From an uncultured Prevotellaceae bacterium (GTDB taxonomy: Bacteria; Bacteroidota; Bacteroidia; Bacteroidales; Muribaculaceae), in assembly GCA_900318255.1 (NCBI GenBank), contig ONJX01000032.1:1-53169 (forward strand): 53,169 nucleotides of DNA. Reading direction: 5' to 3'. Shown here one piece after another: positions 26,925-35,182 of this stretch; positions within the stretch are counted from its first letter, which is position 1; every line of letters starts with the position of its first letter. The position numbers were made by a program, and so were the translations under genes. Below the pieces are notes generated by a model. It searched no databases and was not told the DNA's origin. It saw nothing but the letters and a program-made list of their open reading frames with translations.

Positions 26925-27737
26925 TTATGCATTGTTGTGCATTGTTCTCAGCTGCCAGAAGGCCACTGCCGAGGCGGCTGCCACGTTGAGCGAGTCAACA
27001 CCATGGCTCATGGGGATGCGCACCACATAGTCGGCCTGCTCAATGGTTTCATGCGGTAGGCCATCGCCCTCGGTGCCCATCACTATCGCCAGGCGAGGCT
27101 CTGTAGCGAGGATGGGGTCGTCGAGCGCTATAGACTTATCGGTGAGAGCCATCGCCACGGTTTTAAAGCCTAGCGAGTTGAGGCTACTGATGGGAGCGTC
27201 AAGCCACGTCCACGGCACGAGAAACACCGAGCCCATCGACACGCGCACGGCACGGCGGTTTAACGGGTCGCACGAGGTGGACGTGAGAAGCACCGCATCA
27301 ATACCCAGTGCCGCCGCCGAGCGGAAGATGGCGCCAATGTTGGTGGTGTCGGTAACACCGTCAATCACCACTATCCTACTCGCATCACGGCACACCAGCT
27401 CCACCGGGGGCAGAGCCGGGCGGCGCATGGCGCACAGCACACCCCGAGTGAGGGTGTAGCCCGTGAGCTGCGCCAGGAGTTCGCGCTCGCCAGTATAGAC
27501 CGGGATGTCGCCACAGCGCGCAATAATGCCAGCGGCATCACCCTCGATGTGCTTGCGCTCGCACAGCAGCGACAGCGGCTCATAACCAGCCTTTAACGCC
27601 ACGTCAATCACCTTGGGACTCTCGGCTATAAAGATGCCCTTTTCGGGCTCCAGCCGGTTGCGCAGTTGCGCCTCGGTGAGAGTGCCAAAGACCTGCACCC
27701 CACTCTGCTCCAGCGATGTTACTTCGATTATTGCCAT
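26925..27737 (-). CDS. SpoU/TrmH family RNA 2'-O-methyltransferase
   Basis: A 270-aa SPOUT-class enzyme that uses S-adenosylmethionine to methylate a ribose in rRNA or tRNA. It has an N-terminal substrate-binding domain (about 1-110), then the knot domain with motif 1 NIGAIFRSAAALG, motif 2 MGTEGDGLP and motif 3 IPMSHGVDSLNVAAASAV. The target is not determined; RlmB/TrmH-type activity is likely. The last residues (TMHNNA) and the stop are encoded by an intergenic tandem repeat, so the C-terminal end is recent or variable. A well-formed divergent promoter lies upstream. Confidence 0.9.
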   Translation of the reverse strand: MAIIEVTSLEQSGVQVFGTLTEAQLRNRLEPEKGIFIAESPKVIDVALKAGYEPLSLLCERKHIEGDAAGIIARCGDIPVYTGERELLAQLTGYTLTRGVLCAMRRPALPPVELVCRDASRIVVIDGVTDTTNIGAIFRSAAALGIDAVLLTSTSCDPLNRRAVRVSMGSVFLVPWTWLDAPISSLNSLGFKTVAMALTDKSIALDDPILATEPRLAIVMGTEGDGLPHETIEQADYVVRIPMSHGVDSLNVAAASAVAFWQLRTMHNNA

Positions 27738-27759
27738 TGTAGTGATGTTTTTTGTTGTG

Positions 27760-27792
27760 CAAAATTACAAAATCGTCCACTAACTTGACCAA
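27760..27792 (-). promoter_or_regulatory. Promoter of the SpoU methyltransferase gene (minus strand)
   Basis: On the minus strand, TTGG (27789-27792), then 21 bases, then TAATTTTG (27760-27767). The transcript would start about 15 bases before the ATG at 27737. Confidence 0.7.
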
Positions 27793-27817
27793 ATATTAAA
27801 AGAAATTCTTAACTTTG
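27785..27817 (+). promoter_or_regulatory. Promoter of the small CxxC protein (plus strand)
   Basis: TTG (27785-27787), then 22 bases, then TAACTTTG (27810-27817). Its -33 element lies back-to-back with that of the minus-strand promoter in the shared octamer TTGACCAA (27785-27792). Confidence 0.7.
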
Positions 27818-27856
27818 TGGCATTAATTTATCTTACTACTCAATATCAATATCATT

Positions 27857-28042
27857 ATGGCACACACATGCGAAAACTGTAAATTCCGAGCACACTACGA
27901 CAAGAAACCCAACTCGCTGTTAGGCCGCTTCTGGCGCTGGCACATCAACTTCTGCCCCGGCTGGAAAGGCTACTTCACTAGCCAAAGCGAGGAGAAAAAG
28001 GCCGAATTAAGGGACAAATATAACTTCACGAAGTACCAATAA
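27857..28042 (+). CDS. Small Cys/His protein, possible zinc binder
   Basis: A 61-aa soluble protein. Cys5, Cys8, His29 and Cys33 (CENC ... WHINFCPGW) form a possible CCHC zinc site, and the rest is basic and aromatic. A strong promoter 40 bases upstream and a second gene starting nine bases after its stop support expression. I recall similar short proteins in Bacteroidales but no known function. It is not an export protein, although the next gene encodes one. Confidence 0.75.
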   Translation: MAHTCENCKFRAHYDKKPNSLLGRFWRWHINFCPGWKGYFTSQSEEKKAELRDKYNFTKYQ

Positions 28043-28050
28043 TCAGAATA

Positions 28051-28542
28051 ATGATGAGAAAACTTTTAATTGTAGCGATTTTAGCAGTCTTGGCGCTAGG
28101 CGCCAATGCCCAGCTCAAGAAAGTATATGACGAGAGCATCGACCCAATGGCACAGATCGACAAAGCACTGGCGCAAGCCAGCGACCAGGGCAGGTTTGTG
28201 ATTTGCCAGGTGGGTGGCAACTGGTGCCCATGGTGCCTGCGCTTTGCCGACTTCATCACTAACGACGAGGATATTGCCAAGGTCATCGACAGCAACTTCG
28301 TGTATATACACGTCAACTACAACCCTCGCAGCTCCAGCAACGAGACACGCGACAAAGCCATGCTCAAGCGCCTGGGCAACCCCGGCCGCTTTGGATATCC
28401 CGTCTTTGTAGTGCTCGACACTAAAGGCAACGTCATTCACATTCAAGACTCAAGCTTCCTCGAGGAAGGCAAGGGCTATAACAAGGAGAAAGTGTTGCGC
28501 TTCTTCAACGCATGGACTCCAAATGTCGTCAATGCTCAGTGA
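28051..28542 (+). CDS. Periplasmic thioredoxin-like protein
   Basis: A 163-aa protein (start at the first or second Met) with signal peptide MMRKLLIVAILAVLALGANA. A thioredoxin fold follows: FVICQVGGNWCPWCLRF with the redox pair Cys59-Pro-Trp-Cys62, then a second half with the cis-Pro region GYPVFVVLD. It would act as a thiol-disulfide reductase or oxidase in the periplasm. The CPWC pair is atypical compared with CGPC/CPHC. The stop shares one base with the next start (TGATG), so the two are translated in series. Confidence 0.88.
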   Translation: MMRKLLIVAILAVLALGANAQLKKVYDESIDPMAQIDKALAQASDQGRFVICQVGGNWCPWCLRFADFITNDEDIAKVIDSNFVYIHVNYNPRSSSNETRDKAMLKRLGNPGRFGYPVFVVLDTKGNVIHIQDSSFLEEGKGYNKEKVLRFFNAWTPNVVNAQ

Positions 28543-28961
28543 TGATTGATATTGAGTATTTCCTTTCTAAGCCCTGCTGGATTATCGACATCCTGCCCAA
28601 GCAGGTGCCGGTGGGTGCCGCAGGGCAATATTTTGCGATAGAAAAGCATTTCCTGTCGCCACCACACATTGATGCCATTTATCGCAAGTTTGCCATTTTG
28701 CTATTAAAGCTCAACTGCTATGACGACATTGCCGTCTATCAGGTCAGCGACGAGTCATGGCAGGAAAATCCCGCCCCTAGCGTCTTAGAACAGCTAGTGC
28801 TTGAGCGCAAGCCGCTACTGGTAGTCCTCAAGCAATCGCAAGCCATGCTCTCAATCACTGGCGACGACCACTACATAGCAGTGTATGGTGACGATGAGAA
28901 CACATTGCAGCTCATTGGCAGCATAGCCTGTGCCGAAGGACTACACATTTGGAAACCATGA
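28542..28961 (+). CDS. Hypothetical protein, cytoplasmic
   Basis: The ATG at 28542 is chosen because it overlaps the stop of the thioredoxin gene in a TGATG arrangement; the longer start at 28512 lies inside that gene. The product is 139 aa, mixed alpha/beta, with no signal or membrane segment (MIDIEYFLSKPCWIIDILP...). It ends GLHIWKP. I do not recognise the family. Its stop overlaps the next start (ATGA), so the three genes form a tight unit. Confidence 0.7.
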   Translation: MIDIEYFLSKPCWIIDILPKQVPVGAAGQYFAIEKHFLSPPHIDAIYRKFAILLLKLNCYDDIAVYQVSDESWQENPAPSVLEQLVLERKPLLVVLKQSQAMLSITGDDHYIAVYGDDENTLQLIGSIACAEGLHIWKP

Positions 28962-29278
28962 AAAAGATAAAAGACTACATCATTGGCATTTTTAACAAGG
29001 TGAAACGCTGGCTACAGTCACTCTCGTTCCGCACGGGCGTGATAGTGCTGCTGTGCTGCATCTCATTCTACATCCTCTCGTTTGCACAGATGTTACTGCC
29101 CATTAGCGTCACGGCAAAAGGCGTGCTGTGGACCATCCTCTTCGGCCTCGCCAAGACCTGCCAATACGGAGGCTTGACAATCTTAGGCGTGGAGGGCTAC
29201 AAGCGCCTGAAAAGCAAATTCCGCAAGAAAGCCCACTCGCCCGAAACAACCGAAACAACCGAAACATCCAATCAATAA
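28958..29278 (+). CDS. Small membrane protein
   Basis: The ATG at 28958 overlaps the upstream stop by four bases. The 106-aa product begins with a basic helix (MKKIKDYIIGIFNKVKRW), then two hydrophobic segments (FRTGVIVLLCCISFYILSFA and GVLWTILFGLAKTCQYGGL), then a basic, Thr/Glu-repeat tail (ETTETTETSNQ). It is an inner-membrane protein of a type I recall as common in Bacteroidales without assigned function. The acyl-ACP thioesterase gene follows after 13 bases. Confidence 0.75.
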   Translation: MKKIKDYIIGIFNKVKRWLQSLSFRTGVIVLLCCISFYILSFAQMLLPISVTAKGVLWTILFGLAKTCQYGGLTILGVEGYKRLKSKFRKKAHSPETTETTETSNQ

Positions 29279-29291
29279 CAACAAACCAAAA

Positions 29292-29999
29292 ATGTATAGC
29301 CTAAAATTTAAAGTTACAACAAGCACCTGCGACAGCGAGGGCAAGCTCAAACTCTACTCGGCATTGCAGATGCTGCAAGACTGCTCCGAGATGTGGCTTG
29401 AGAGCGAGCCAGCTGTGAAGCAATTCTTCCTCTCTCAGCACATGACGCAGCTACTCGCCACGCGCCAGGTTGAGATTGTGAGAATGCCACGATTCAAGGA
29501 AGACCTCACTGTCACCACATCGGTCTATGAGGTGAAGCCCATGTACGGCTTTCGCAACACCTTCATCACCGATGCCCATGGCGAGCCATGCCTCAAAACG
29601 TGGAGCATGGGAGCCTTTGTTGACCTCACCACTGGTCGTCTCAAGCGCATCGACGACGAGATCATAGCCACCATCGTCATGGACGACAAGCGAGACATGA
29701 ACTATCGCGACCGCCGCATCATCCTCCCCAAAGAGGCAGGCATCCAAGCGCCCCCCGTCAAGGTGCTGCGAGCCGACATCGACTACAACCGTCACATGAA
29801 CAACGCCTGCTACGCACGCATGGCAATGGAACTGCTACCCGAGGACTTCGAGGTTAAAAGCATGCGCATGGAGTACCGAGTCCCTGCCAAGCTGGGCGAC
29901 CTGCTCACCCCCACCATTTTCAACTCTGGCGGCACCATCACCGTGTGCCTGGTCATCGGCACCGAGACCAGTGCAATAATCGAGTTCAGCGACCAATGA
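29292..29999 (+). CDS. Acyl-ACP thioesterase
   Basis: A 235-aa double hot-dog protein of the FatA/FatB-like bacterial family. The N-terminal hot-dog has LYSALQMLQDCSEMW and the VEIVRMPRFKEDLTVTTSV strand region. The C-terminal hot-dog has DIDYNRHMNNACYARMAME, in which Asn/His/Asn form the known catalytic pattern NxHxxN. It releases fatty acids from acyl-carrier protein and so sets chain length for membrane or secreted lipids. It closes a five-gene rightward run beginning at 27857. Confidence 0.9.
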   Translation: MYSLKFKVTTSTCDSEGKLKLYSALQMLQDCSEMWLESEPAVKQFFLSQHMTQLLATRQVEIVRMPRFKEDLTVTTSVYEVKPMYGFRNTFITDAHGEPCLKTWSMGAFVDLTTGRLKRIDDEIIATIVMDDKRDMNYRDRRIILPKEAGIQAPPVKVLRADIDYNRHMNNACYARMAMELLPEDFEVKSMRMEYRVPAKLGDLLTPTIFNSGGTITVCLVIGTETSAIIEFSDQ

Positions 30000-30096
30000 C
30001 CACTCCCACAATGCAAGACATTAATTCTAAAGTTCTAAAACTTTATAAACTTGAATAATTTATTTACTATAATTAGTAATTGTCGGGGGGTTTATG

Positions 30097-30104
30097 TAAC
30101 TTTG
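30097..30104 (+). promoter_or_regulatory. -7 promoter element TAACTTTG
   Basis: Fits TAnnTTTG and lies 39 bases before the flavoprotein ATG, after a G run. No standard -33 TTG is found at the right spacing. Confidence 0.6.
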
Positions 30105-30143
30105 CATTTCTCAATTAATAACTAATTAAACAGAAACCAAACT

Positions 30144-30659
30144 ATGAACATTCTCATTTTACAAGCATCGCCACGGGCTAATGGAAACACTGCCTGGATG
30201 GCCGACGAGTGCAAGAAGGCTGCCGAGGCAGCAGGTCACAACGTAACATTGGTGAATGTTGCCCGCAAGAAGATTGCTGGCTGCCTCGCCTGCGAGTATT
30301 GCCACACCAAGGGCAACGGAGCTTGCATCCAGAAGGACGACATGCAGGAGCTGTATCCTCTCATGGCCGAGGCCGAGGTGCTGGTGCTTGCCGCACCCAT
30401 CTACTACTTCACCCTGTGCGCACAGATGCAGGCACCCATCCAGCGCATGTATTGCGTGAACTCCCCCGCTAATGTCAAGAAAATGGCACTGATGACGTCG
30501 AGCTACTCTCCTGGTGTGTATGACGGCGCTGTGGCCGAGTACCGCGACATCTGCAACTACTGGAGCGTGGAGGACTGTGGCATCATCACCGCCAAAAACG
30601 ACGAGCAGAAGACCGACGACATTAAGCAAAAAATCGTTGACCTGGTAGCCAAGTTTTAA
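30144..30659 (+). CDS. Flavodoxin-fold NAD(P)H-dependent reductase
   Basis: A 171-aa FMN-reductase/iron-sulfur-flavoprotein-like enzyme. It has the phosphate-binding loop [13 protein letters not shown] (about 7-19), a cysteine-rich strip [22 protein letters not shown] (47-68, in which CxxCxxC plus Cys resembles the ISF motif), the [18 protein letters not shown] segment, and a C-terminal helix. The family transfers electrons from NAD(P)H to quinones, nitro compounds or iron. The start at 30144 fits the preceding promoter. An acetyltransferase gene follows after about 17 bases. Confidence 0.88.
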   Translation: MNILILQASPRANGNTAWMADECKKAAEAAGHNVTLVNVARKKIAGCLACEYCHTKGNGACIQKDDMQELYPLMAEAEVLVLAAPIYYFTLCAQMQAPIQRMYCVNSPANVKKMALMTSSYSPGVYDGAVAEYRDICNYWSVEDCGIITAKNDEQKTDDIKQKIVDLVAKF

Positions 30660-30676
30660 GCCTTTTGAACAAGTAT

Positions 30677-31246
30677 ATGACAATACAAGAATTTAGAGAC
30701 TTCATGGCCACTGGCGAGCCCATCGATGGCGGCTCGCCAGTACACGCCATGTTTCACCAGCTCTCACAAGAAGCGCTGCAAATCACAGCCGAGATAAATG
30801 GTCACTACCACACTCCCGAGCAGTTGCACTCGCTGCTCGAGAAGCTCTTTGGTCGCGAGGTGCCCAAGAGCGTGGGCATGTTCCCACCGTTTCACACCGA
30901 TTGCGGCAAGAACACCGTTTTGGGAGAGCGCGTGTTCATCAACATGGGCTGCAAGTTCCAAGACCAGGGAGGCATCACCATTGATGAGGGGGCGCTCATA
31001 GGCCACAATGTGGTGCTTGCCACTCTCAACCATTACCTCGACCCTGAGCGGCGAGCAGGCATGACTCACGCTCCCATCCACATAGGCAAAAACGTGTGGA
31101 TAGGTGCTAATGCCACCGTCCTAGCTGGAGTCACAATAGGCGATGGTGCTGTGGTGGCGGCTGGTGCTGTGGTAACTAAGGACGTGGCGCCATGCACCAT
31201 TGTGGGAGGCGTGCCTGCCAAGGTCATCAAGAAGATTGAGTTGTGA
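30677..31246 (+). CDS. Maltose/galactoside-type O-acetyltransferase
   Basis: The ATG at 30677 is chosen over a TTG at 30665. The 189-aa product has an N-terminal MAT helical motif ([17 protein letters not shown]...), then left-handed beta-helix hexapeptide repeats ([63 protein letters not shown]) typical of LacA/Maa enzymes. The catalytic His is in NHYLD. It transfers acetyl from acetyl-CoA to a sugar hydroxyl. The stop overlaps the GTG start of the next gene. Confidence 0.92.
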   Translation: MTIQEFRDFMATGEPIDGGSPVHAMFHQLSQEALQITAEINGHYHTPEQLHSLLEKLFGREVPKSVGMFPPFHTDCGKNTVLGERVFINMGCKFQDQGGITIDEGALIGHNVVLATLNHYLDPERRAGMTHAPIHIGKNVWIGANATVLAGVTIGDGAVVAAGAVVTKDVAPCTIVGGVPAKVIKKIEL

Positions 31247-31596
31247 ACATCGAGGAGTTTCGCGACTACTGCCTCTCGCTGCCTGGAGTGACCGAGGCGA
31301 CGCCCTTTGAGAAATTCTCGCGGGGCAGATATACCATTCTTGTGTTCTACGTGAGTGGTCACATGTTCTGCTACTTCAACATTGACGACTTCAAGTCAAT
31401 AACCATCAAGTGCGACCCGGCACTGATGCCCAGCCTGAAAGAGCGCTATCAAGGCATAGGAGAGCCGTTCAACGGCGACAAGCGCTACTGGATAAGCGTG
31501 GAGGTGAACAGCGATGTCGATGACGACACCCTAAAGACGCTTGTGAGGCAATCCTATGAGCTGGTAAAAGCCGGGAAACAACCACGCAAGCGATAG
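31243..31596 (+). CDS. MmcQ/YjbR family protein
   Basis: A 117-aa small basic alpha/beta protein starting at GTG 31243, which overlaps the upstream stop by four bases. MmcQ/YjbR features are seen: [41 protein letters not shown], the YWISVEV strand and the C-terminal SYELVKAG helix. The family adopts a CyaY-like fold with possible DNA binding but no settled function. It ends a three-gene rightward unit. Confidence 0.85.
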   Translation: MNIEEFRDYCLSLPGVTEATPFEKFSRGRYTILVFYVSGHMFCYFNIDDFKSITIKCDPALMPSLKERYQGIGEPFNGDKRYWISVEVNSDVDDDTLKTLVRQSYELVKAGKQPRKR

Positions 31597-31615
31597 TAAT
31601 TCAGAAACGAAGCAC

Positions 31616-31649
31616 ACAGCAGCCGTGCCAACAGGGCAATAGCTGCTGT
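31616..31649. terminator. Weak hairpin between convergent genes
   Basis: ACAGCAGC (31616-31623) pairs with GCTGCTGT (31642-31649) around an 18-base loop. There is no T tract on either side. Confidence 0.35.
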
Positions 31650-31665
31650 CACATTCAACTGTGAA

Positions 31666-32763
31666 CTATGAATGTTTCTCGACTATCGTTGCCACAATGT
31701 ATTCAGAGCGGGTGCCTATGCGGTATTTCCCGCCCCAGATGCCTAGGCCAGAGCTAATGTAGTAGTGGGTGTTGCCTTTTTGATAAGGACCCCAGGCTTT
31801 CTCATACATGGCATCCACCAGCAGGCTGATGGGCCACACTTGCCCCTCATGGGTGTGACCGCTGAACTGAAAGTCGGCTCCACACTGCTCGGCATCCTCA
31901 AAGTTGTAGGGCTGGTGGTCGAGCAAGATGATATACTTGCTGCGGTCAACACCAGCGAGCAGCCCTGCCACGCTCTTGCGATGCCCGTTGGAGCGGTCAT
32001 CACGGCCAGCTATCACAAGGTCGCCCACCGCCACGGTGGTGTCGCGCAGCAATGTGATTCCTGCCTGGCGGTAGAAGTCGAGCGACTTGTCGATGCCCGA
32101 TATATACTCATGATTGCCCAGGCACGCCACCACTGGCGCCTGGAGCTGATGGAAGTCGGCAGCCATGTCTTCCTCAAGCAATGGCCTGAGGTAACCATCA
32201 ATGATGTCGCCAGCCACTAATATAAGGTCTGGGTGCTCGGTATTAATCATTTTCACCCATCGTTGCCACTCGACCTTGCGGTTGTGATACCCTAGATGCA
32301 GGTCACTCACCAGCACCACTCTCACGGGTTTTGACAAGTGCTTGCTGGTTTCTAAAGTCAATGGTTCTCGCACCTTGTTGTTGTAATGAATGTTACCACA
32401 CACAAGCAAGCCAGCAATCGCTGCTGTGATAGCGCCAGCAGTCCACGGGTTGCAGCAGAGCCACTCCTTAGGCACTAGGTGACAGAGCCGCCCCACGTCG
32501 AGTAACACAAAAGCAATGAGCAGATAAAGGAACACAATGAGCCACGAGGTGCTGATGTTGTAGCACGACGATGCCAGCCACAATGGCATGCGGTCATAGA
32601 TCCCTGCAAAACCTGCAAAGAGCATCGCCAGCGACGCGACCATGAGTCCCACCACAGTCCACTTAGCCCATACTGGCAAGGGAAGTACCTGATACACATG
32701 CCATAGCACATACACATGCACAAGCACTGCAACTAGTAAGATAACGATAAAACCTATCTTCAT
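31666..32763 (-). CDS. Membrane-bound metallophosphoesterase (YkuE/YaeI-like)
   Basis: The start at 32763 (MKIGFIVILLVAVLVHVYVL) is preferred to 32793. The 365-aa product has an N-terminal membrane region of three to four helices. A calcineurin-like phosphoesterase domain follows with VLVSDLHLGY, LVAGDIIDGY, CLGNHEY, ILLDHQPYNF and FSGHTHEGQVWP, holding the metal ligands. Similar enzymes hydrolyse nucleotides or lipid pyrophosphates such as UDP-diacylglucosamine at the membrane. The substrate is unknown. Sits alone and convergent to the YjbR gene. Confidence 0.9.
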   Translation of the reverse strand: MKIGFIVILLVAVLVHVYVLWHVYQVLPLPVWAKWTVVGLMVASLAMLFAGFAGIYDRMPLWLASSCYNISTSWLIVFLYLLIAFVLLDVGRLCHLVPKEWLCCNPWTAGAITAAIAGLLVCGNIHYNNKVREPLTLETSKHLSKPVRVVLVSDLHLGYHNRKVEWQRWVKMINTEHPDLILVAGDIIDGYLRPLLEEDMAADFHQLQAPVVACLGNHEYISGIDKSLDFYRQAGITLLRDTTVAVGDLVIAGRDDRSNGHRKSVAGLLAGVDRSKYIILLDHQPYNFEDAEQCGADFQFSGHTHEGQVWPISLLVDAMYEKAWGPYQKGNTHYYISSGLGIWGGKYRIGTRSEYIVATIVEKHS

Positions 32764-32852
32764 AAACCTATAAAAACAATTTTTAGGGCACAAAAATAGG
32801 TATTTTAATCTTTATTCACGTCAGCAGGTCTTTTTTTTTCAAATAAATTCAT

Positions 32853-32860
32853 TATTTTTG
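32853..32860 (+). promoter_or_regulatory. -7 promoter element TATTTTTG
   Basis: Fits TAnnTTTG, 18 bases before the nitroreductase-like ATG at 32879, which makes the leader very short. A T-rich stretch lies at the -33 position. Confidence 0.55.
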
Positions 32861-32878
32861 TCAAAATTTTTTATCACC

Positions 32879-33481
32879 ATGACAAATTACAAAATTTTTA
32901 TTCTAGGGATTATTTCGCTTATGGCAAGTTGCAGTATTGAGGCTGAGGTGCTTCCAACACCTCAAACCACAGGCGGCAAGCCTCTCATGCAAGTGATGAG
33001 TGAGCGCAAGTCGAGCCGCGACTATCAAGAGAACCAGGCAATCACCAAGCAAGACCTGAGCAACATGCTATGGGCGGCTTGGGGCATCACCCACGACGGC
33101 AAGCACACCATAGCCACCGCCATGAACCGCCAGGAACTGGTGCTATATGTCATCACCCCCACCGAGGTGAGCCGTTATAACCCTGAGGCCAACACCCTCA
33201 CCGTAGTCAACACTGGCGACTTCCGCAAGTATTGCACCATGCAGGACTTCGCTGCCATAGCACCTATCAACATCGTGCTGGCAGTAGATGTCACCAAGCA
33301 GAGCAAGCCAGAGTTCCAAGGCTACACCACCGGTGCCGCCTCTCAGAACATCTACCTCTATTGTGCCCAGGCTGGCCTTAAGAGCGTGGTGAGAGCGGGA
33401 TTTGACAAGGAAAACCTACCTAAAGTGCTAAAACTCAGCGACAACGAGCGCATAATCTTTGTCCAGACTGTGGGCAAATAA
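32879..33481 (+). CDS. Nitroreductase-family lipoprotein
   Basis: The ATG at 32879 is favoured because a TTG at 32858 would overlap the promoter. The 200-aa product starts MTNYKIFILGIISLMASC, a lipobox that would anchor it to a membrane. Nitroreductase/SagB-like signs follow: MSERKSSRDYQEN (FMN phosphate contact), DLSNMLWAAWGI, and GAASQNIYLYCAQAGL. The family binds FMN and reduces nitro compounds or oxidises peptide rings. A lipid anchor on such a fold is uncommon but seen in Bacteroidetes. Confidence 0.85.
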   Translation: MTNYKIFILGIISLMASCSIEAEVLPTPQTTGGKPLMQVMSERKSSRDYQENQAITKQDLSNMLWAAWGITHDGKHTIATAMNRQELVLYVITPTEVSRYNPEANTLTVVNTGDFRKYCTMQDFAAIAPINIVLAVDVTKQSKPEFQGYTTGAASQNIYLYCAQAGLKSVVRAGFDKENLPKVLKLSDNERIIFVQTVGK

Positions 33482-33571
33482 CTATTGCACTCAAGCAAGC
33501 CTACATGGCAGTGCCCTCTCTAGCCACAGCTCGTTGATAATCAAAATTTAAATGTTTTAAACATTCAACTT

Positions 33572-34357
33572 TTGCAAACCACTTCTCACAGAACACTAAT
33601 CATAGTGCTGGCAGTCATCTCAATGATTGCCACGATGTCGTTGCCATCGTGCAAGAAAGACAAAAAACCCGAGAAAACCTACCACAACTACTTCGACAAG
33701 TCGCAGCTCAAATACATCGACCAGCTAGGTAAGACTCCACAACTAGAAGACCGCCACGACAGCATCGACACACTGAGGGTTGACAAAAACGGGTTTCACC
33801 GCATCTATTCCACACCGCCACAGGGAAAGTTTGGCGAGATTTTTGACGACACTAACCCTGTGCAGATTCCTTATGCCAAGAAAAATGGCATCGAACCTAT
33901 CAACAGCCTGCACGACGCCTACAGGCTCAGGCAGCCACTGGTGAAAATCGCCACTTGCGAGGCCTATTATCTCGACACCCTCACACACTCTATGCCCTAC
34001 CTGGTGCCTAAGGCGGCAAAGCTGCTCGAGGACATAGGCTGCGCATTTGCCGACACCATCAAGGCCCGCGGCGGCAGCGCCTATCGCATTGTGGTCACCA
34101 GCTGCACACGCTCACACTTCACCGTTGGCAAGCTATTGAAGGTCAACGGCAATGCCTCAGAACGCTCCTGCCACATGAACGGCACCACGTTTGACTTGAG
34201 CTGGATGCACTACGAGCCATTCAATAACGACTTCCTCCTCAACCGAGAAGACCTCACCAATGTGCTGAGCGAGATACTCTATGACTTTAGACAAAAGAAG
34301 CGCTGCACCGTGCTCTTTGAGCGAGGACAATGCTGCTTCCATATAACAGTAATATAA
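33572..34357 (+). CDS. Lipoprotein with DUF5715-like domain
   Basis: A 261-aa protein starting at TTG 33572; no upstream ATG is in frame, and the next ATGs would destroy the signal. The N-terminus (LIIVLAVISMIATMSLPSC) ends in a lipobox Cys near residue 27. The C-terminal half has features of the DUF5715/D,D-peptidase-like fold: YLVPKAAKLLEDIG, YRIVVTSCTRSHFTVGKL, NASERSCHMNGTTFDLSW. The His/Asp arrangement recalls VanY/peptidase M15 metal sites. A cell-wall role is possible but unproven. Tail runs toward the HAD gene. Confidence 0.78.
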   Translation: MQTTSHRTLIIVLAVISMIATMSLPSCKKDKKPEKTYHNYFDKSQLKYIDQLGKTPQLEDRHDSIDTLRVDKNGFHRIYSTPPQGKFGEIFDDTNPVQIPYAKKNGIEPINSLHDAYRLRQPLVKIATCEAYYLDTLTHSMPYLVPKAAKLLEDIGCAFADTIKARGGSAYRIVVTSCTRSHFTVGKLLKVNGNASERSCHMNGTTFDLSWMHYEPFNNDFLLNREDLTNVLSEILYDFRQKKRCTVLFERGQCCFHITVI

Positions 34358-34391
34358 AACTAGAAACAACAATAAACCACAAAAACAAAAA

Positions 34392-35126
34392 ATGACTGAA
34401 CAAAATGCAATTGCCAATTATTTGAAATACACTGGCAAGAAATCGTTCAACTTCACTACTGCACTCATCGACATGGATGGGGTGCTTTTTGACTCAATGA
34501 AGAATCACACCCGTGCTTGGGTGAAACTCATGAAAAAGAACGGAATCAAGTGCACACGCGATGAGTTCTACATGTATGAAGGCATGACAGGACGCGACAT
34601 CATCAAGATGAAATTCAAGAATGGTGCCGGCAAGAATGTCACCGACGACGAGGCACAAGCTCTCTACAAAGTGAAAACACGCTACTTCACCGAGCTAGGC
34701 GACGTGGAGACCATTCCTGGCACTCTAGAGGTGCTCAAAGCCCTCAAGCAGGCAGGCATCAAGTGCGTGCTGGTCACAGGCTCGGGCACCCATGCTATGC
34801 TCAACCGCATCGACACCGAGTATCCCGAGATATTCGACGAGCAACGCGTCACCGCCACCGACGTCAAGCGCGGCAAGCCTAATCCTGAGCCCTACCTCAA
34901 GGCTATGGCTAAAGTGAACGCCCAGCCCAACGAGTGCCTCGTGATAGAGAATGCACCACTGGGCGTGCAGGCAGGACACACCGCCGGATGCTTCACTGTG
35001 GGAGTGACCACTGGCCCCATCCCCGAGAAAGACATGTACAAAGCTGGTGCCGACATGGTGTATCGCGACATGGCTACCATGCTCGAAGGCCTGCCACAGC
35101 TTATGCAAGCCTTCAAAAATGCGTAA
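34392..35126 (+). CDS. HAD-superfamily phosphatase (beta-phosphoglucomutase-like)
   Basis: A 244-aa HAD-IA subfamily enzyme. Motif I is DMDGVLFDS (28-36; nucleophile Asp28, acid/base Asp30), followed by a four-helix cap. Motif II is VLVTGSGT, motif III is Lys in KRGKPNPEPY, and motif IV is CLVIENAPLGVQAG. The motif IV sequence, with Glu-Asn in place of the usual Glu-Asp, resembles beta-phosphoglucomutase and sugar-phosphatase relatives. Substrate unknown. aroB follows 56 bases on in the same direction. Confidence 0.9.
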   Translation: MTEQNAIANYLKYTGKKSFNFTTALIDMDGVLFDSMKNHTRAWVKLMKKNGIKCTRDEFYMYEGMTGRDIIKMKFKNGAGKNVTDDEAQALYKVKTRYFTELGDVETIPGTLEVLKALKQAGIKCVLVTGSGTHAMLNRIDTEYPEIFDEQRVTATDVKRGKPNPEPYLKAMAKVNAQPNECLVIENAPLGVQAGHTAGCFTVGVTTGPIPEKDMYKAGADMVYRDMATMLEGLPQLMQAFKNA

Positions 35127-35182
35127 TTCATAATGCACGACAATGCATAATGGATTTCATTGTTTTATTCCTTTAAAAGAAA

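Noticed and set aside
26796..26946. Possible CRISPR array
   Set aside because: Units are 7-14 bases, directly tandem, without spacers of uniform length, and no cas genes are present.
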